A stretch of DNA of 64,000 nucleotides from Thelephora terrestris (GCA_015956445.1 WIUZ02000003.1:2604001-2668000); one strand, 5' to 3'. Positions 20,674 through 32,759 are shown, counted from the first letter of the stretch. Notes: generated by a model not told the origin, from the sequence alone. A program made the numbers and translations.

Positions 20674-23600
20674 ATGTCTGGCCCCAAGAACATCCGGTGC
20701 AGGGTGAGCATTTCCATCTTCTCATCTTCCCCGCCTGAGGTCACTGCTATTCCCGATATCTATGCTGACCACTGAATTCCCCTTTCTTTCGACCACTCAC
20801 ACCGCTCGGCCTCCGCTCAATTCCAAAACTCAAACCCCTTCCAACGATCACTCCCGATTTCGGGCCCAATTCGCATCCGTCGCCGACCCACCAAACTACT
20901 CAGAATTTCAACGACGAAGGGGTCGGTGAATGTGATTCTGGGGAGTACTGCCATTTCGTTCATCCTGGTCCGAGATGGGCGAACGCACGTCCGTATGTTA
21001 CCCGTACCGGGTTCGACCACATACCGAGGTCGTACTTTGAGGGCAGTGGCGGTAGTGGCGGGGGTGTTGGTGACCGTCGAGGAAGTGGCGGCGGAGGGAA
21101 GAAGGGTCCAATTCCAAGGAGATGTCGGGTAAGCATCCTCCCCCGCTCTTTCCCTGTTTTCATCGATCTTTTTGTGGTTTCCTCCCCCTCCACCGCTTTT
21201 TATCCCCCAGGGCTTCCTTAATTTGGAGTGCTGATCGCTCACACTTCGATCATCGCTCGGACAATCTCCATCAGAGGCTTTTTTGTCCGCTATTCAAGCC
21301 TGATTTTCCTCTTTGCTCGTCTCCATTGTGTACCTCCGGATTGCATATCTAACGTGCGTTGACCCCTCCGTTGCACAGTATTACGAGTCGGACGGGACTC
21401 CGATAAGAAACGGTTGTCGCCAACACCCCAAGGGCGAATGCAAGTTCACCCATCCGGATCAGCCGGGATGGGACACGGCGAGCGCAGCGAAGAACTTTCA
21501 CTCGAACGCCAATAACCCCTCCGGAGCGACCGGCTCGAATTCCCTACCCACTGGCCTTGCTCGGGGAGGCTCGAGTTCGAGTTACACTCGAGCGAGCAGG
21601 GATACGACCGTTGACACCACGGTTGGATCCGGGACCTGGATTACGTCGGGCGAAATCCATCAGTCCCCTGATCTGAGCACTCCGACTTCGGGTTGGGGTC
21701 AGAGCGGTGGTAACGAAGCTGAGAAGTCTACGGATGGTGCCTCTGGTGGTGGTGGGTGGGGCAGTGGGTGGGGGGGAGAGACCGGCCATGGGTGGGGAGG
21801 TGAGACCAGCAACACCGCTGGTGGATGGGGAGCGAGCGAAATCGACAACACCGCTAGCGGATGGGGAGCAAGCGAAACCAATAACACCACCGGTGGATGG
21901 GGAGCGAGCGAAACCAATAACACCACTAGTGGACGGGGAGCAAGTGAAACCAACAACACCACCAGTGGATGGGGGGCAAGTGGAACCAACAACGCCGCCA
22001 GTGGATTGGGAGCAGATGAAAACAGCAACGTCAACAGTGGATGGGGAGCCGATAAAACGAGCAACACCAACACTGGGTGGGGGGCTGGTGAAACAAGCAA
22101 CACCAACAGTGGGTGGGGAGCGGGCGGAACAAACGACACCGGTAGCGGATGGGGCGGCGGAGACAGCAACGCAGGAGGCTGGGGGTCATCTACGAACGAA
22201 CCCGGTTCCGGTGGTGGTGGATGGGGGAACAGCAAAGCAGGAGGATGGAGCTCGTCAGCAAACGACTCTGGTTCGGGTGGCGGCGGATGGGGCTCCTCCA
22301 ACAAGAACCACAACACCACTGATACGACCCGGCCAGCCGCGCAGACGAAGGCCGTGGAGAACGATTCACAAGCCGCCGCTTCATCGGATAATACCTGGGG
22401 TTCGTCAGGCGGTACCTGGGGCTCAACCAACAACACTTGGGGTTCGTCCACCAACACCTGGGGCTCGACCGAGAACGCCCAGGGTCCATCTGGTTGGGGC
22501 TCCTCGGAGAACACTTGGGCCGCTTCGAACGAAATCTCAAGGCCCGAACCCGCCAGTGGCGCCGGTCCCGATAAAGGGAAGGGAAGGGAATTGAGCACTA
22601 GTTCCCAGGCCGGTGGTTGGGGTGCTTTGCGCAATACGTCTAGGGCTGTTAGTACCACCCAAGGTAACGATTTTATTTGCCTATCACGCCCCTTCCCAAA
22701 ATGGTACGCTCACGTGAGCTCCTTCGTGGCTTTACTCGTTTTCAGATTACGCCAACGTCACCCCCCGCCTCGACACTGCGCCAGCGGCCATGGTCGTCGA
22801 CAAGGAGGAGCCGCAATTCGAGGGCAAGGCGATCTTAAACGCCTTAGAGAACGCTGTTCAGAGACGCCGAAACAAGCGCAAGAGAAGCCTCGAGGATGTC
22901 AGCCAATGTCCGCGGTATTATCGTCACTTACATTCTGGAGTTGATGGCGACGGCGACGCAGCAATGGGCAGCATGACGGACCGGTCCATCCGCGACGAGG
23001 CTTTGGAAGCTGGGGAGATCGTTGAGATGCTTCCGTGTATCGAATACGACATGAACGTTCTTTCGCGAGAGCCAAAGACCTCCGAGGAGCAGACCAAATA
23101 TGCCAAACATTTACTGTAGTGAGCACGCCCTCAGAATCGTTCCCTGGGTGTTTTGCATAACCATTCGATTGTCCCTAGTCTCTTTACGGATGCCGCGGTT
23201 GCGGTGGATCGAAGCAGGAAAGCCGAGAAACGATACGAAGACTATAAGAAATTGCAAGAATCTCGGATTTACAACCATCCTGGCCGCGAAGCGCGACAGG
23301 TTCTTATGGATAAGCTTCACATGCTCCGTGGGACCTCCCACGACGAGAGCGAACGGTTGGCACGTATCATCGCGCATCTGGGAAACCTCCCATCTCATCA
23401 ACTGTCTGACGTTGTCGGGTACAACGAACACAACCACCCGACTGGAGAAACCCTCGCAGGGGAGAAGAGAAGGGCAGTCATTCTTGAGGCGGAGAACAAG
23501 TTGAAAGAGAAACATGATCATCTTGACCGGAACCTTATCGCTCTCCAGGCTAAGCTCGAGGACTTGATGAAAGAGAAGCAGGCTAGAGAGGTCAACTGTG

Positions 23601-24405
23601 GTCTTCGTCCGCCCCCCGCGGACCCCATCGAGATGGCCGTAGAGGAGGCGGTCGCCGCGCATCAGACTAACGTCCAGCGGGTCGTTGCTGTTGAGGTTCG
23701 CTTCCACTCAATCGGTCCCGACTGTGCGTCTTACCGAAGTTCGTTCTGTTGCAGAATTCGCTACAAACGATCACATCTGTGGAGGGGAATCCCCACAAGG
23801 GTGGTCTAATTCAAACCATCGAGGAGTCGCTCCCTGCCCCGGACTGTCAATCCCTGCAGCTACAAGTGTTCGCTGAAAGTATCGCGAAGCTCATTTACCA
23901 AGTTCCTGTGATCCGCCAAGAGATCGCCTCTATCAAGGTCGGCAATGACCAACGCAAAGAAGAGGAGAAAGTCGTGAGTACTGGCTTTTGCGGATGGCCT
24001 ATCTCGTGCTGAAATTCATAATAGCACGAGGAGAACGTTCGAACCCTCGATCGGTACCTAGATGCTTCCTCTGCGAAGCTCGATGCCCTTCATTCTCGGG
24101 TTACGGAACTCATCGAAGGATTGAAGCACGAGATCACAATCGAAAACGTCAAGGCCGCTGCTCAGCCAACCTTGTACGAACACACTCGTGTCATTCTCGA
24201 GGATGTAAGTGTGCATGTCGAGCGCGGAGTAGAACGCACACGCAAGGAAATCCAAAGGGAACGATCCCGGATGGAGGGGCAGATTTATGCGAGACTTGTG
24301 AATACTCAAAAGTTGTTCGAGGCCGTTGGACATTATCTGCGGTCGGTAAGAGCTGACTTGGCCTCGTTGGTGGACAAGGATATTGGCATGGGCGAATCCT
24401 CGTGA
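20674..24405 (+). CDS. CCCH-like double zinc-finger, GW-repeat, coiled-coil protein
   Basis: Proposed exons are 20674-20703, 20904-21128, 21379-22663, 22746-23115, 23179-23695, 23755-23973 and 24025-24405, giving 1008 aa with all phases closing. Finger 1 is C9-x10-C20-x5-C26-x3-H30 followed by PGPRW. Finger 2 is C84-x13-C98-x7-C106-x3-H110 followed by PDQPGW. Residues about 190-500 are a Gly/Ser/Asn/Trp-rich region with about 18 GW dipeptides plus several TWGS. The last ~450 residues are mostly charged helix, probably coiled coil (KLQESRIY, ENKLKEKHDHLD, LQAKLEDLMKEK). The next gene (24787) has the same plan without GW repeats. CCCH fingers usually bind RNA and GW arrays in other eukaryotes bind Argonaute. 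A role in RNA handling is inference. The first intron (200 nt) is the least certain. Confidence 0.65.
21826..22160 (+). repeat. 36-bp coding minisatellite (12-residue GWGA repeat)
   Basis: Within the GW gene, nine to ten consecutive 12-residue units occur: GWGASEIDNTAS, GWGASETNNTTG, GWGASETNNTTS, GRGASETNNTTS and so on to GWGAGGTNDTGS. DNA identity between neighbours is high, so the array probably expands and contracts. Two units have lost the Trp (GRGAS, GLGAD). Confidence 0.85.
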
Positions 24406-24786
24406 TCATCCCCTGGTAAATGTTACACATTAAACACGCTTTCCTCATCTGCTTTCTCTCTCATCCTCACCCTCATCTCACCTTCGTAATGTTTTCTTTC
24501 TTGTTTGATGTTTACCTGGTTTCCTCGACGTCCTCCGTGTTGTTTTGAATACCTGATCTCATAGTGCATCCATATTCCCCCAGTGTATCCATTTTACTTG
24601 CCTCTTGTTATCGAATTTTCACCACAATTTGGACCAAAATTTCCACATCTTTAGTCATTGTGTTTTTCATAGTAGGCTATCTTTCCCTCTCGATCATCGC
24701 ACCATCCTATATCCGTAACTCGACGTAATCGGCCCCTTGCACAAAACACACTCGTGGTCTCGGTCTTTCGACGTGTCCTCTGTTCG
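24406..24786. other. Short intergenic region between the tandem zinc-finger genes
   Basis: About 380 bp between the stop at 24405 and the next ATG at 24787, T/C-rich, with no gene. It holds both the 3' end of the first gene and the promoter of the second. Confidence 0.45.
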
Positions 24787-27261
24787 ATGGCACCAAAACA
24801 AGTGAAAGTAGTTAAATGCCTGGTACGTTTCTCGGTGGTCATTCTCCTCAGTGGTTTATCTCACGACGGGTCTTTCGTCGTTCTTCTTTGCGTGATCTAA
24901 AGTATTACAATCCGGAAACGGGAGATCCCGACCCGGCGCCGTGTCCACGAGGTTCCAAGGGCTGTTGGTACATTCATCCGAATGAACCGCAGTGGGACAA
25001 CAAGGGGAAGAGGCTGTCTTCGCCGCCGAGGAGGCTTGTTGTTGGTCGGAAAGAGAGTTTGAGCTCGAGAATCGGGAGAGGAAGAAGTAGGAGTAGGAGC
25101 AGGAGTAGGAGCAGAGGTAGGGGTAAGGCTGGGAGGCCGAGAAGTAGGAGTAGGAGTCGAAGCAGGAGCAGCGGAAGATACGTGAGTCCAAGCAGAAGGC
25201 GTCCGAGACGGTCGTCGCCGCCTCCTCCACGTCGACCACTCCATGAAAGAATTCAGCCTTCACGTTCTCCCCGCCGACCCTCTCCCTCTCGCTTGAGACC
25301 ACGAAATTCTCCGCCCCGTCATGCAAGAGACCGTCGACGGACGACAACACCGATCTCGTCGTCGAGCGGCCCTACTCCTCCGAGGGACACTAAATTGGAT
25401 AATGCCCCTCGGAGGGTGAAGGTCGAGTCTCCGGCCGACGTGGTTCCTAGCCTTTTGTCAAAATCTACTCACTCAGTGCTCAGTGGCAAGAACAGGACCG
25501 TCGCGGGGGATCAAACGCTTGTCCGGCCTACAACTTCCGTCGATCGAGACCAACAGCGGCCTTCTCTGAACTTGCCTCTGGGGGAGCAAGCCACTGTCAC
25601 TTCCGATTCTATTCTACAACCTTCACCTCAGGTGGACCCGCAGTCGTCCATATTCGCTCCCGAAACTCCAGTTATTCCCGGCCTTACGGTCTCCGCTGAC
25701 CCCACTCAAACCAGCAATTTCCCAATGTCCGCACTCCAGAGGTCATTAGAGCAAGTTATCAGAGACCAGGCGACCACACAAGTCACGGACCCATCTACCA
25801 CTACACCCGACGGAGGTCCTGCGGTATCCCATGCCGCAACTATCCCGGAAGCGGAAAAGACTGAGATTTGGACGACGCGGGTAAAGTGCGTTGACTTTGC
25901 TGGTTTCGTGAAAGGAATGTTTGACGCCTCCTTTGACAAACGTTTCTTTCAGGCTATGGGCTGACCTAATGAAAGCCAAATCCGAAGTAATGGACTGGCA
26001 AGACGAAGTGAAGATGGCTCAATCTTACAAGAACCGCGCCGGCTACGAGTCATTCTCCCCGGAGGCTCGAGCGCAAGTTGATGCTAGAGTCACGTACGCT
26101 ACAACGAACCTCGTTCAGCATCAACTCGCTTTCGAAGCAATCGTATCGCAGTCGATCGCCCTCGACAGAAACGTTTCAAAGACCTACGCCGCTCTTGCGC
26201 CTGCCCCACCCGATACACGGGCTGCGACGGCTCGTGAGATTGAATGGGTACAAGAGAAAATTCAGTTTGCGACCGTCAGGATGGATGAACTGGAGCAGAA
26301 GCTGGCTTTGCAGGACCGGCTATTGGAGCAGATAAAAGCAGAACAGGAGTCCCTTGCTGCTGCTCCTCCGCCGGCATCGTCTACCCCTCTCTCATGGTCT
26401 CCTATGGAAGTTGAAGACGGAGACGGTGTCCTTGACCACACACCCCCATTGAAGAGGAAGAGGGCGGATGACGACGACCCCAGACCTTCGTCGCGGCGTA
26501 AGTCCATGGCACGGACCATCGCTGACCTTCGAAAAGCGAACGAAACGCTTGTTGATCGGATCACGGAGGCCGAGGGAGCGATCGATGTAATTCTCAACGA
26601 CGTTGTGGAGGACTCTGAGGGCGAAGATTTATCTCGGGTCACTCGATTGAAGGAGATAGTACAGGATTATCAAACGTTCTCAGAAAGCGCGAAGACCGCA
26701 GCCGAAGTTACGGAGAGCAACTCACGGGTCGTCGTGGCTCTTACGACAGAAGCGGAAAGGGCCCTTGCGGATTGGGACGAAGTATATCAAGAATTCGAAG
26801 TGGTGCGGAAGGATGCCGCAGAAATTGACAACAGGGCAAACGGGGTGAGACACAGATTCTGGTTTTCTGTGTCTATGAGCTGAGTTGATATTCCTCCCCG
26901 ACAGCGCGTGAAAGAGATCAAGGAGAAGGAGGAGAAAATCACCTCGATGCAGCGAGAGATCGAGGCTCTCAATGCCACCGTCCAGGCATTCGTTGAACAG
27001 CAGAGTGCGCAACCTGAAGTTCCTCTGACACTGGAACAGGTCATCCAGTCGTTGAAACCCTACCTCTTGGAAGAGATGCGGGAAGCCACGCAGCCCCTAC
27101 TTAAACGGAAACACGCGGAATTGCAACACATGGTGAACGAACACATAGAGGCGGTCCGGGTGAGTGTATACGAACCTATACGCATGTCCGAGCAGGTGGC
27201 ACAAACGATGGTAAATTGGCTGGAGGCAGAGTTTGACTGCGGTAATATCAAAAGGCCTTAG
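24787..27261 (+). CDS. CCCH-like zinc-finger, RS-rich, coiled-coil protein (tandem paralogue)
   Basis: Exons are 24787-24822, 24903-25885, 25953-26844 and 26905-27261, giving 755 aa. The single finger is C11-x14-C26-x6-C33-x3-H37 followed by PNEPQW. As in the upstream gene, a phase-0 intron falls one residue after the first cysteine. Residues about 65-170 are an Arg/Ser-dipeptide region (SRSRSRSRSRG), as in splicing-factor RS domains, followed by a Ser/Thr/Pro-rich stretch. The C-terminal ~430 residues are charged helix with likely coiled coil (RVKEIKEKEEKITSMQREIE). A bipartite basic patch KRKRADDDD lies near residue 510. Nuclear RNA-related function is plausible. The exon 2 donor is GTGCGT at 25886; the nearer GTAAAG would cause a stop. 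Confidence 0.7.
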
Positions 27262-27440
27262 ACTGGATGTTCTCAGTTTTTTGTATTCTTGTCGTGTACC
27301 TTACCTTCTGTTTGTTTTAATTTATCAGCAAAACCCTCAGGTTGCTGAGCCAGATGCTTCCAGGGACCCAGGTTTTGCTGATGTCCCCCCGAGTGTAATT
27401 CCATGTCATTTTTGCTTCGTTTTGCCAGGGTGAGCGGGAA

Positions 27441-27445
27441 AAAGA
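27441..27445 (-). terminator. RNA polymerase III terminator of the tRNA gene
   Basis: The minus strand reads TTTTT six bases past the tRNA 3' end, a standard Pol III stop. Confidence 0.7.
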
Positions 27446-27450
27446 TACCA

Positions 27451-27538
27451 TGGACCCTCCGAGAATCGAACTCGGGACCCTTGCATGACGGGAGTTAACC
27501 TCATAAGTACAAAGCTCTACCGATTGAGCTAAGGGTCC
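27451..27538 (-). tRNA. tRNA-Ile (predicted anticodon UAU) with a ~15-nt intron
   Basis: On the minus strand the acceptor stem GGACCCT pairs with AGGGTCC, the D stem GCTC with GAGC, the anticodon stem TTGTA with TGCAA, and the T stem CCGAG with CTCGG around TTCGATT. The A box (TAGCTCAATCGGTAGAGC) and B box (GAGTTCGATTCTC) fit. The anticodon loop is CTTATG, then AGGTTAACTCCCGTC, then A. An intron after position 37 gives anticodon TAT (Ile, AUA). G at position 37 is unusual after U36, so the anticodon call is less sure than the tRNA call. Confidence 0.8.
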
Positions 27539-28229
27539 GGCATCCGAATTACAACCTTTTACAATCATACCCGCAAAGGTATCTCCACCCTCGCAAAAAC
27601 TTTGTCCCATCGCGGGGACATGATCGCGAGTACTCACTGGGAGACTTTGTTGATAAATTTATGCGGTTGGGCTTGACAATTTGCCTCGACGCTCGATGCT
27701 GGTTCCATATTCTTCGCATAATTGTCTCTCGCTGTCGTCCCATTAGGGCGGAGGGGTCAACCAAGTTGCGGCACTGATTGCGCTAAACATTTGGCACAGA
27801 AACGTCAGTCAAGGTGTTGGATTTTCGATCGCACGTAACCACGACATGCTTGTCATTCGTCCTTATCCGTGATAGGCAAACCTTTCGTGCCGTATGATTC
27901 CATATATCTTTCACATCCGTAGGGGTCAGACCGCAGCGTAAACGAAAGGTCCACACCGCGCCAATATGGTTCCTTCGGGACATCGCATACATGGGGTGTT
28001 AATCTACCTCTTGGATTTGACCTTTCGGAACATTTACGTGGACGTCGTGGCCGTGTAAACCACTCCAGGCTCTCCTCCTGTACTTGTGATGTCAGTAATG
28101 CGCCGTGGAAATTGCGTCGTTGTCACTAACCTTTTCATGGTATTGAGAATTCCCAGTACGAAATTCGACCTTGGAGGCTGAGCTGGATTCCATTTACATA
28201 ACTTATCCCCACCCATTCCCGCTGGTATA
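27539..28229. other. Intergenic region upstream of the tRNA and downstream of TilS
   Basis: No supported independent gene. A possible alternative 3' exon set for the TilS-like gene lies at about 28060-28190 (see that entry). Confidence 0.35.
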
Positions 28230-30101
28230 TTACTCAAACACTCGCGCAAGCCTCCAGCTTACCCACCCTGCTCCAGGCGAGTGCCCATCGCTTCCGGAAA
28301 CCGTCACGACAGATCCCACCTCGGGGGTAGTGTCAGAGGCGCCAATTTCTCTGATGATGTCATCCCCATTCGATGACCGGAGAACAAGGCGGGGTAAGAA
28401 GTATTTTCCGGTTGCGGTGACCACAAGTCGGTGTTCACCAGAGGGAGTTCGTAATCTCTCGAAAACCTTTTCTGGGATCGCATGAGGGTCGAAGGACAGG
28501 ATGAACCGGTTATCGTATAAAACTTCGACGCGATTCCCAGAAGGTCTCTTATTGAGGATGAGAGATGTAATATCGATATCCAATCCCAAGGAACCGATTG
28601 CACAAGTGTAGGGGGGCAATCGGGAGGCGATCCAGCCTTCAGTCCATCCGCCCCTGCTCGAGGCCGGTTTCTCACGCTTGACTTGGCCATCGGGTTTGAT
28701 GTAAACCGGTGTCCAAAGGACATGGGATCCAGCAGAGAAGGCAATCCGTTTCCCGGAGATCTTATCCGAGCAGTGGTTGAAGAGGATGGAAACGATTCGA
28801 TCCAGACTGGCTAATTTACGGGACCCTTCTGCTCTGGGTGAGCCCCACGGATGCGGGGACACGAATCTCAGGATCTGGATGACAATCGATCGCTGAGTGA
28901 GTGGATTAGTAATTTGGGAGAGTTTGTCCTGTGAGAGAAAAATTGTGGAAGGAGGTGATGGAACGGCGCAATCACGAAGGATAGTGCGAGCTAAATTGCA
29001 GACACACGTTAGTGGAGGTATGGTAAATGCGTTGAAGACCAACCTTCGGCCTCCACCATCTCGACCTCCGCTGCGTAGGCACCTGCTAACGATCGAAGGG
29101 ACTCAATCCCATCAAGAAGCATGAGAGGAACTCCCAGGCGTTCAGCATTCGCGGCTGCCCTCTGTAGCGTTTTCCCGTGACGGATAATCTTGTGTTTATC
29201 AGTACGGCATGGTAAGGCCATGAAGAAAATGCTCACGTCAGTTATCTTGCCTCTAGCAAGAGCATGCCTCACAGCGTTCCTAAACGTAACCTCTGGTTGG
29301 AAGTTCGTCTTGTCGGTTACGTACTCTAATCCATGCTCTTCACAAGTCGCAAGCACACGATCCTGCAAGGCCGGGACCCGGTCAATGGGAACGAGGGAGG
29401 ATACAGTGACGAATCAACCTTGGAGACGCCAAGCATGGGACGGATTATCCACCGCTGCATGCCATCAATCCCGTAACAACCCATCTGACCTGGTGACCCT
29501 TCACCCATTCCAAATCGCCGGAAGGGCTTCATACCACCAAGTCCAAAAAAACCCGTGCCATTTTCGAGCCTCATCAAAAGAATCTCCGACTGGTCGTCTG
29601 CGTGGTGGCCAGATGCAATGGCGTCTGCTCCGTATCGGCACATAGCAGAGAGCAACAGTGTGTACCTCGCGTCTCGGGCAATTTCTTCAAAGGATTGGCC
29701 TGGGGAAGGTTTTGCCGTATAAGGAGGAGAACCCCAAGGGATTTGCAGTGTTTCGTGAGGAATACCGAGGGAATGGGAAATATTTGCGGTCTTGAGGGAC
29801 ATCTCGGAAGAACAAGGTTGGAATTGATGATCCACGTTCAACGATATGAGCTCTCCAAACCATTTCCCCGCCTGAGTCGCGTCATTTTCTTTGACTTTGC
29901 GTAACACGTCATTCAGGAGGAATGAAAGGCATGTGGAGTCTGGTCCGCCTGAGTTGGCAATGGCTGGGGGGGCTGTTGTTAATCTCACCTTTCAACAGGG
30001 AATATATTCGTACCAAGCTTTCCGGGCCAGCCAGTGGGAGGTTTACACCTCTGAAGCATGGAGATGAACTCGCATGTTGTGATGGGTTTGACCGGTATCA
30101 T
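28230..30101 (-). CDS. TilS-like tRNA(Ile)-lysidine synthetase (PP-loop ATPase)
   Basis: Minus-strand exons are 30101-30014, 29963-29419, 29362-29237, 29188-29044 and 28990-28230, giving 554 aa. The PP-loop SGGPDS is at residues 34-39. NVDHQFQPCSSEM, the TilS signature SGHHADDQSEILLMRLENGT and FFGLGGMKPF follow, then the RPML segment and TNFQPEVTFRNAVRH. TilS adenylates C34 of tRNA-Ile(CAU) and replaces it with lysidine so that AUA is read as Ile. In fungi a mitochondrial role is expected, though no clear presequence is seen. The third intron (48 nt) has no in-frame stop. The 3' end is uncertain: a GTAAGC donor at about 28257 could join further exons near 28060-28190. Confidence 0.75.
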
Positions 30102-31132
30102 CTACCTCCTCAAAAGTACGCGATGGTCCCCACCTTCGGGGTTGACGTAGACAATGAACGATCCTGGGAAAGGAACTCTGATCCGTTCTCCAACCCTGCG
30201 CCGTGCGGCTACCACCAGCATCACTTCCGCACCATTTGAAGAGAGGATGGTAGAGCGCTTCCGCTTCTTCACTTGGCTTGGGGAGGGGCAATAGTACAAA
30301 TTGTAGGTGTTGGCTTGAGATTTTTCCGACGGCGGGGAGTGACAGGTTGCCAGCGAATGTACAACAAAACCCTCCCCTGCCATTGGCGGAAGTGCTCTTT
30401 GGGTTTTTTCATTTGTGATAAACATTCGGACCGGTATTTACAACAATTGCTTTCCCCAGAGATAGTCACCGACTACAGGCCGAGATTAAGTTGATCACCG
30501 TACGTGCTGGTTTCCAGGAATCTCCCCTCTTCCCGCCTTACGATAAGAGGGTCGTTGAAAATATTTCCAGCCGAGTCTACAACCCTTTCCTGCACTGTAA
30601 GTGCCGGATTCGATGCAGATGAGAATGGATCGTCGACAGACAACGACACGAAGAATTGCGGGCAGATTCACCATCCAGACCGGCGTAAACACCTATATCA
30701 TCGGGAACAATTTCGACGACACCAAGCTCACGATACCACTGTGACCCACAAAGAGGATGTGTACGGTAAATGAATTTGGCTCACTGTACTGAAACAGGGG
30801 AGAGTAATGTGGGGATCGCGCGTGTATGTACTTTAGATAGAAACACATCGGTTTCGTAGATCGTAGAGTTGGACTCGGTCAAGTCAGACTTGGCAGACTG
30901 CTATATTACACATATGGAGGCCCAGTGTTTGTCATTGACAACGCCATTCCGGACGTTTTCGTATACCTCGCTGACGCTCCAGTTCTGGACAGCGCGATGG
31001 AGTTCCTAGATTTGAAGACCTCCAGAAGTTCCTCCTCGGGGCTCTGCCTCGCCGATTAAAAACTCGAAGTTTTACATTCCAGAGTAACGGTCATAAGTAT
31101 TTTATATTGTGAATAAGGCACAACATTTGACG
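30102..31132. other. Intergenic region with possible decayed plus-strand coding pieces
   Basis: Two stretches read like protein on the plus strand: about 30656-30745 (RIAGRFTIQTGVNTYIIGNN) and about 30915-31065 (GGPVFVIDNAIPDVFVYLAD). No consistent gene model joins them and no family is recognised. They may be remnants. Confidence 0.25.
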
Positions 31133-31884
31133 TTAGTTACTGTATCGCTTTTCTGGGAACCCCCACGGCAAACGGATAAAGTAACAAACATCGGCGGGGC
31201 ACGAGAAAGCAGGAGGCAGACGTGGAGTAAAAGAATAAAGACCATAGTAGCCCACGCTGAACTGTGGTAGAAGTAGATCCAGCTTTCGATTTGGCTCGTC
31301 GATCTTGCATTCCAGAACATTGAGGCGCTGTTTTACAAGGCAAGTGCCGCTCTCCAATCGTATTGGAATGACACCGTGCCATCTGGAATCCCCACAATAG
31401 AGGGAGAACAGGGTTGACGCTCCTGGAGGCCAATGGTCAATAACTGGATACGAGCAACCAAAACCCGCAAAACGCACTGGAAGATCGCGTGCACAAGAAC
31501 AGGCGACTTCGCGGAAGCCGAAGCCGTGTTTACTCCCCACGATGAGCAAGGTAGCGTCGCGTGAGACCTCGGTCCTGAGTCGACGACTTGCAGAGAGGAG
31601 GTGAGGGTGAGGAAACCATGAGTTTGCTAGTCGAGTGCGGAAATGTGATAAACGGAAGACTCGATACGGAAGGAGTTTGAGAGGCGGTGTTTGGTGAGGA
31701 CTTCTATGCCCGAAACAGCGCAGTATTTATAGAAGTCCTGAGGTGGGTGCCCCGCGACCATGGAAATAAAGGTATTGCTGACTACATGGCTGTTCTTTTC
31801 GTTTAAGCGGAAAGAAAAGACAACGCCGCGGTGCAGAGGGAACAAGACATGACCGGCAATACTTCGTGGTGGAATCGACGACAT
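31133..31884 (-). CDS. Hypothetical minus-strand gene, exon structure unresolved
   Basis: Two open segments in protein-like composition lie in order: 31884-31627 (starting MSSIPPRSIAGHVLFPLHRG) and about 31585-31133 (containing RFAGFGCSYPVIDHWPPGAS and ending PWGFPEKRYSN). They probably belong to one gene, but I could not find a splice junction whose phases agree. No family is recognised. The second segment has four cysteines in its first third. Confidence 0.3.
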
Positions 31885-32759
31885 GGCCGTTGAAGCGCAA
31901 TGACCCGCTTTCCCGGTGTCATGTCAATTGGGATTAAGTGCAGGGCCTTCACCATGGTTGTGGTGTGTGGTGCATACAGAACCGTGCAGGAACATAGTGC
32001 GCTTTCTTGACCGCTCCCCCGTTTAGAGCCCATGGCCGTGATCTCCTGGTCCCACCTTGGGAAGGGACCCGCCGCACGGGTCCCGTGGGCAGTCACCAAG
32101 TCAGATCTCTAGATTTCCAAAGCCAAGAGCGAGCCTACGAAGTGATTCTAGCCCCGTTCATTGTCTTCATGACATGACGTAGAAGACTGAAGACGACGTG
32201 GTTGTGGGGGGAAACGCCGAGATCGCTGATGGTGCATGATGGTGCCTGATTTTGCCATCTCACGCGTTCTCCATTCCAGTGCTTTTGGCCCTTGAGTTTT
32301 AGGCGCCTTGACACTCACAATTGTTACATAACCGTCCGCCATTTGTAGAAGCTGTCCACCAAATCCATCGCATGTCTTGGGGGATTTGACCCTGGGGATT
32401 TTACAGTGTCCCTTTTGCGATGCCAGAGGGGTGCAGTACGGCATCTTCGACGTGTCATATCTGTGACTCGATTTACACAAAAGTCCACGACAAAGAACCC
32501 TCGTTCTTTATGTAAGTAAGTACAGCTGACCCGGATAGAATCCCTGTCAGACTCAATTACGTGCATCGTTCCATCCATGTAACTTACCGTCCGTCTACTC
32601 CTGACGGAGTCAATCCGATTGCTACCAGCTATTGACTCATCGCGTGCTATTTCTCATATAGGATTCTCCGAGTCAACAAGACTTATAAGTTAGGGGGCAG
32701 CCCAACTCATATACAAAGCCAGATGCTCAGCAGGGCCCTAACGTCGTAACCACGCACAC
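31885..32759. other. Intergenic region upstream of dioxygenase copy 2
   Basis: No supported gene. A TATA-like CATATACAAAG is about 50 bp before the ATG at 32760. Confidence 0.35.

Noticed and set aside
21707-22594. Long second plus-strand frame in the GW region
   Set aside because: It is an alternative frame of the same repeats (DGERAKPTTP-type units) without start context or exon continuity.
21699-22658. Long minus-strand frame rich in PHPLVVLLVSLAP repeats
   Set aside because: It is the antisense shadow of the 36-bp GW repeat array; the plus-strand frame is the one supported by fingers and splice phases.
24205-24246. GTAAGT...CGCAAG as an intron in the first zinc-finger gene (and GTGAGT...GAGCAG at 27160-27195 in the second)
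   Set aside because: 42 and 36 nt are below the usual length and the read-through is in frame and helix-like in both genes, so I treated both as coding.
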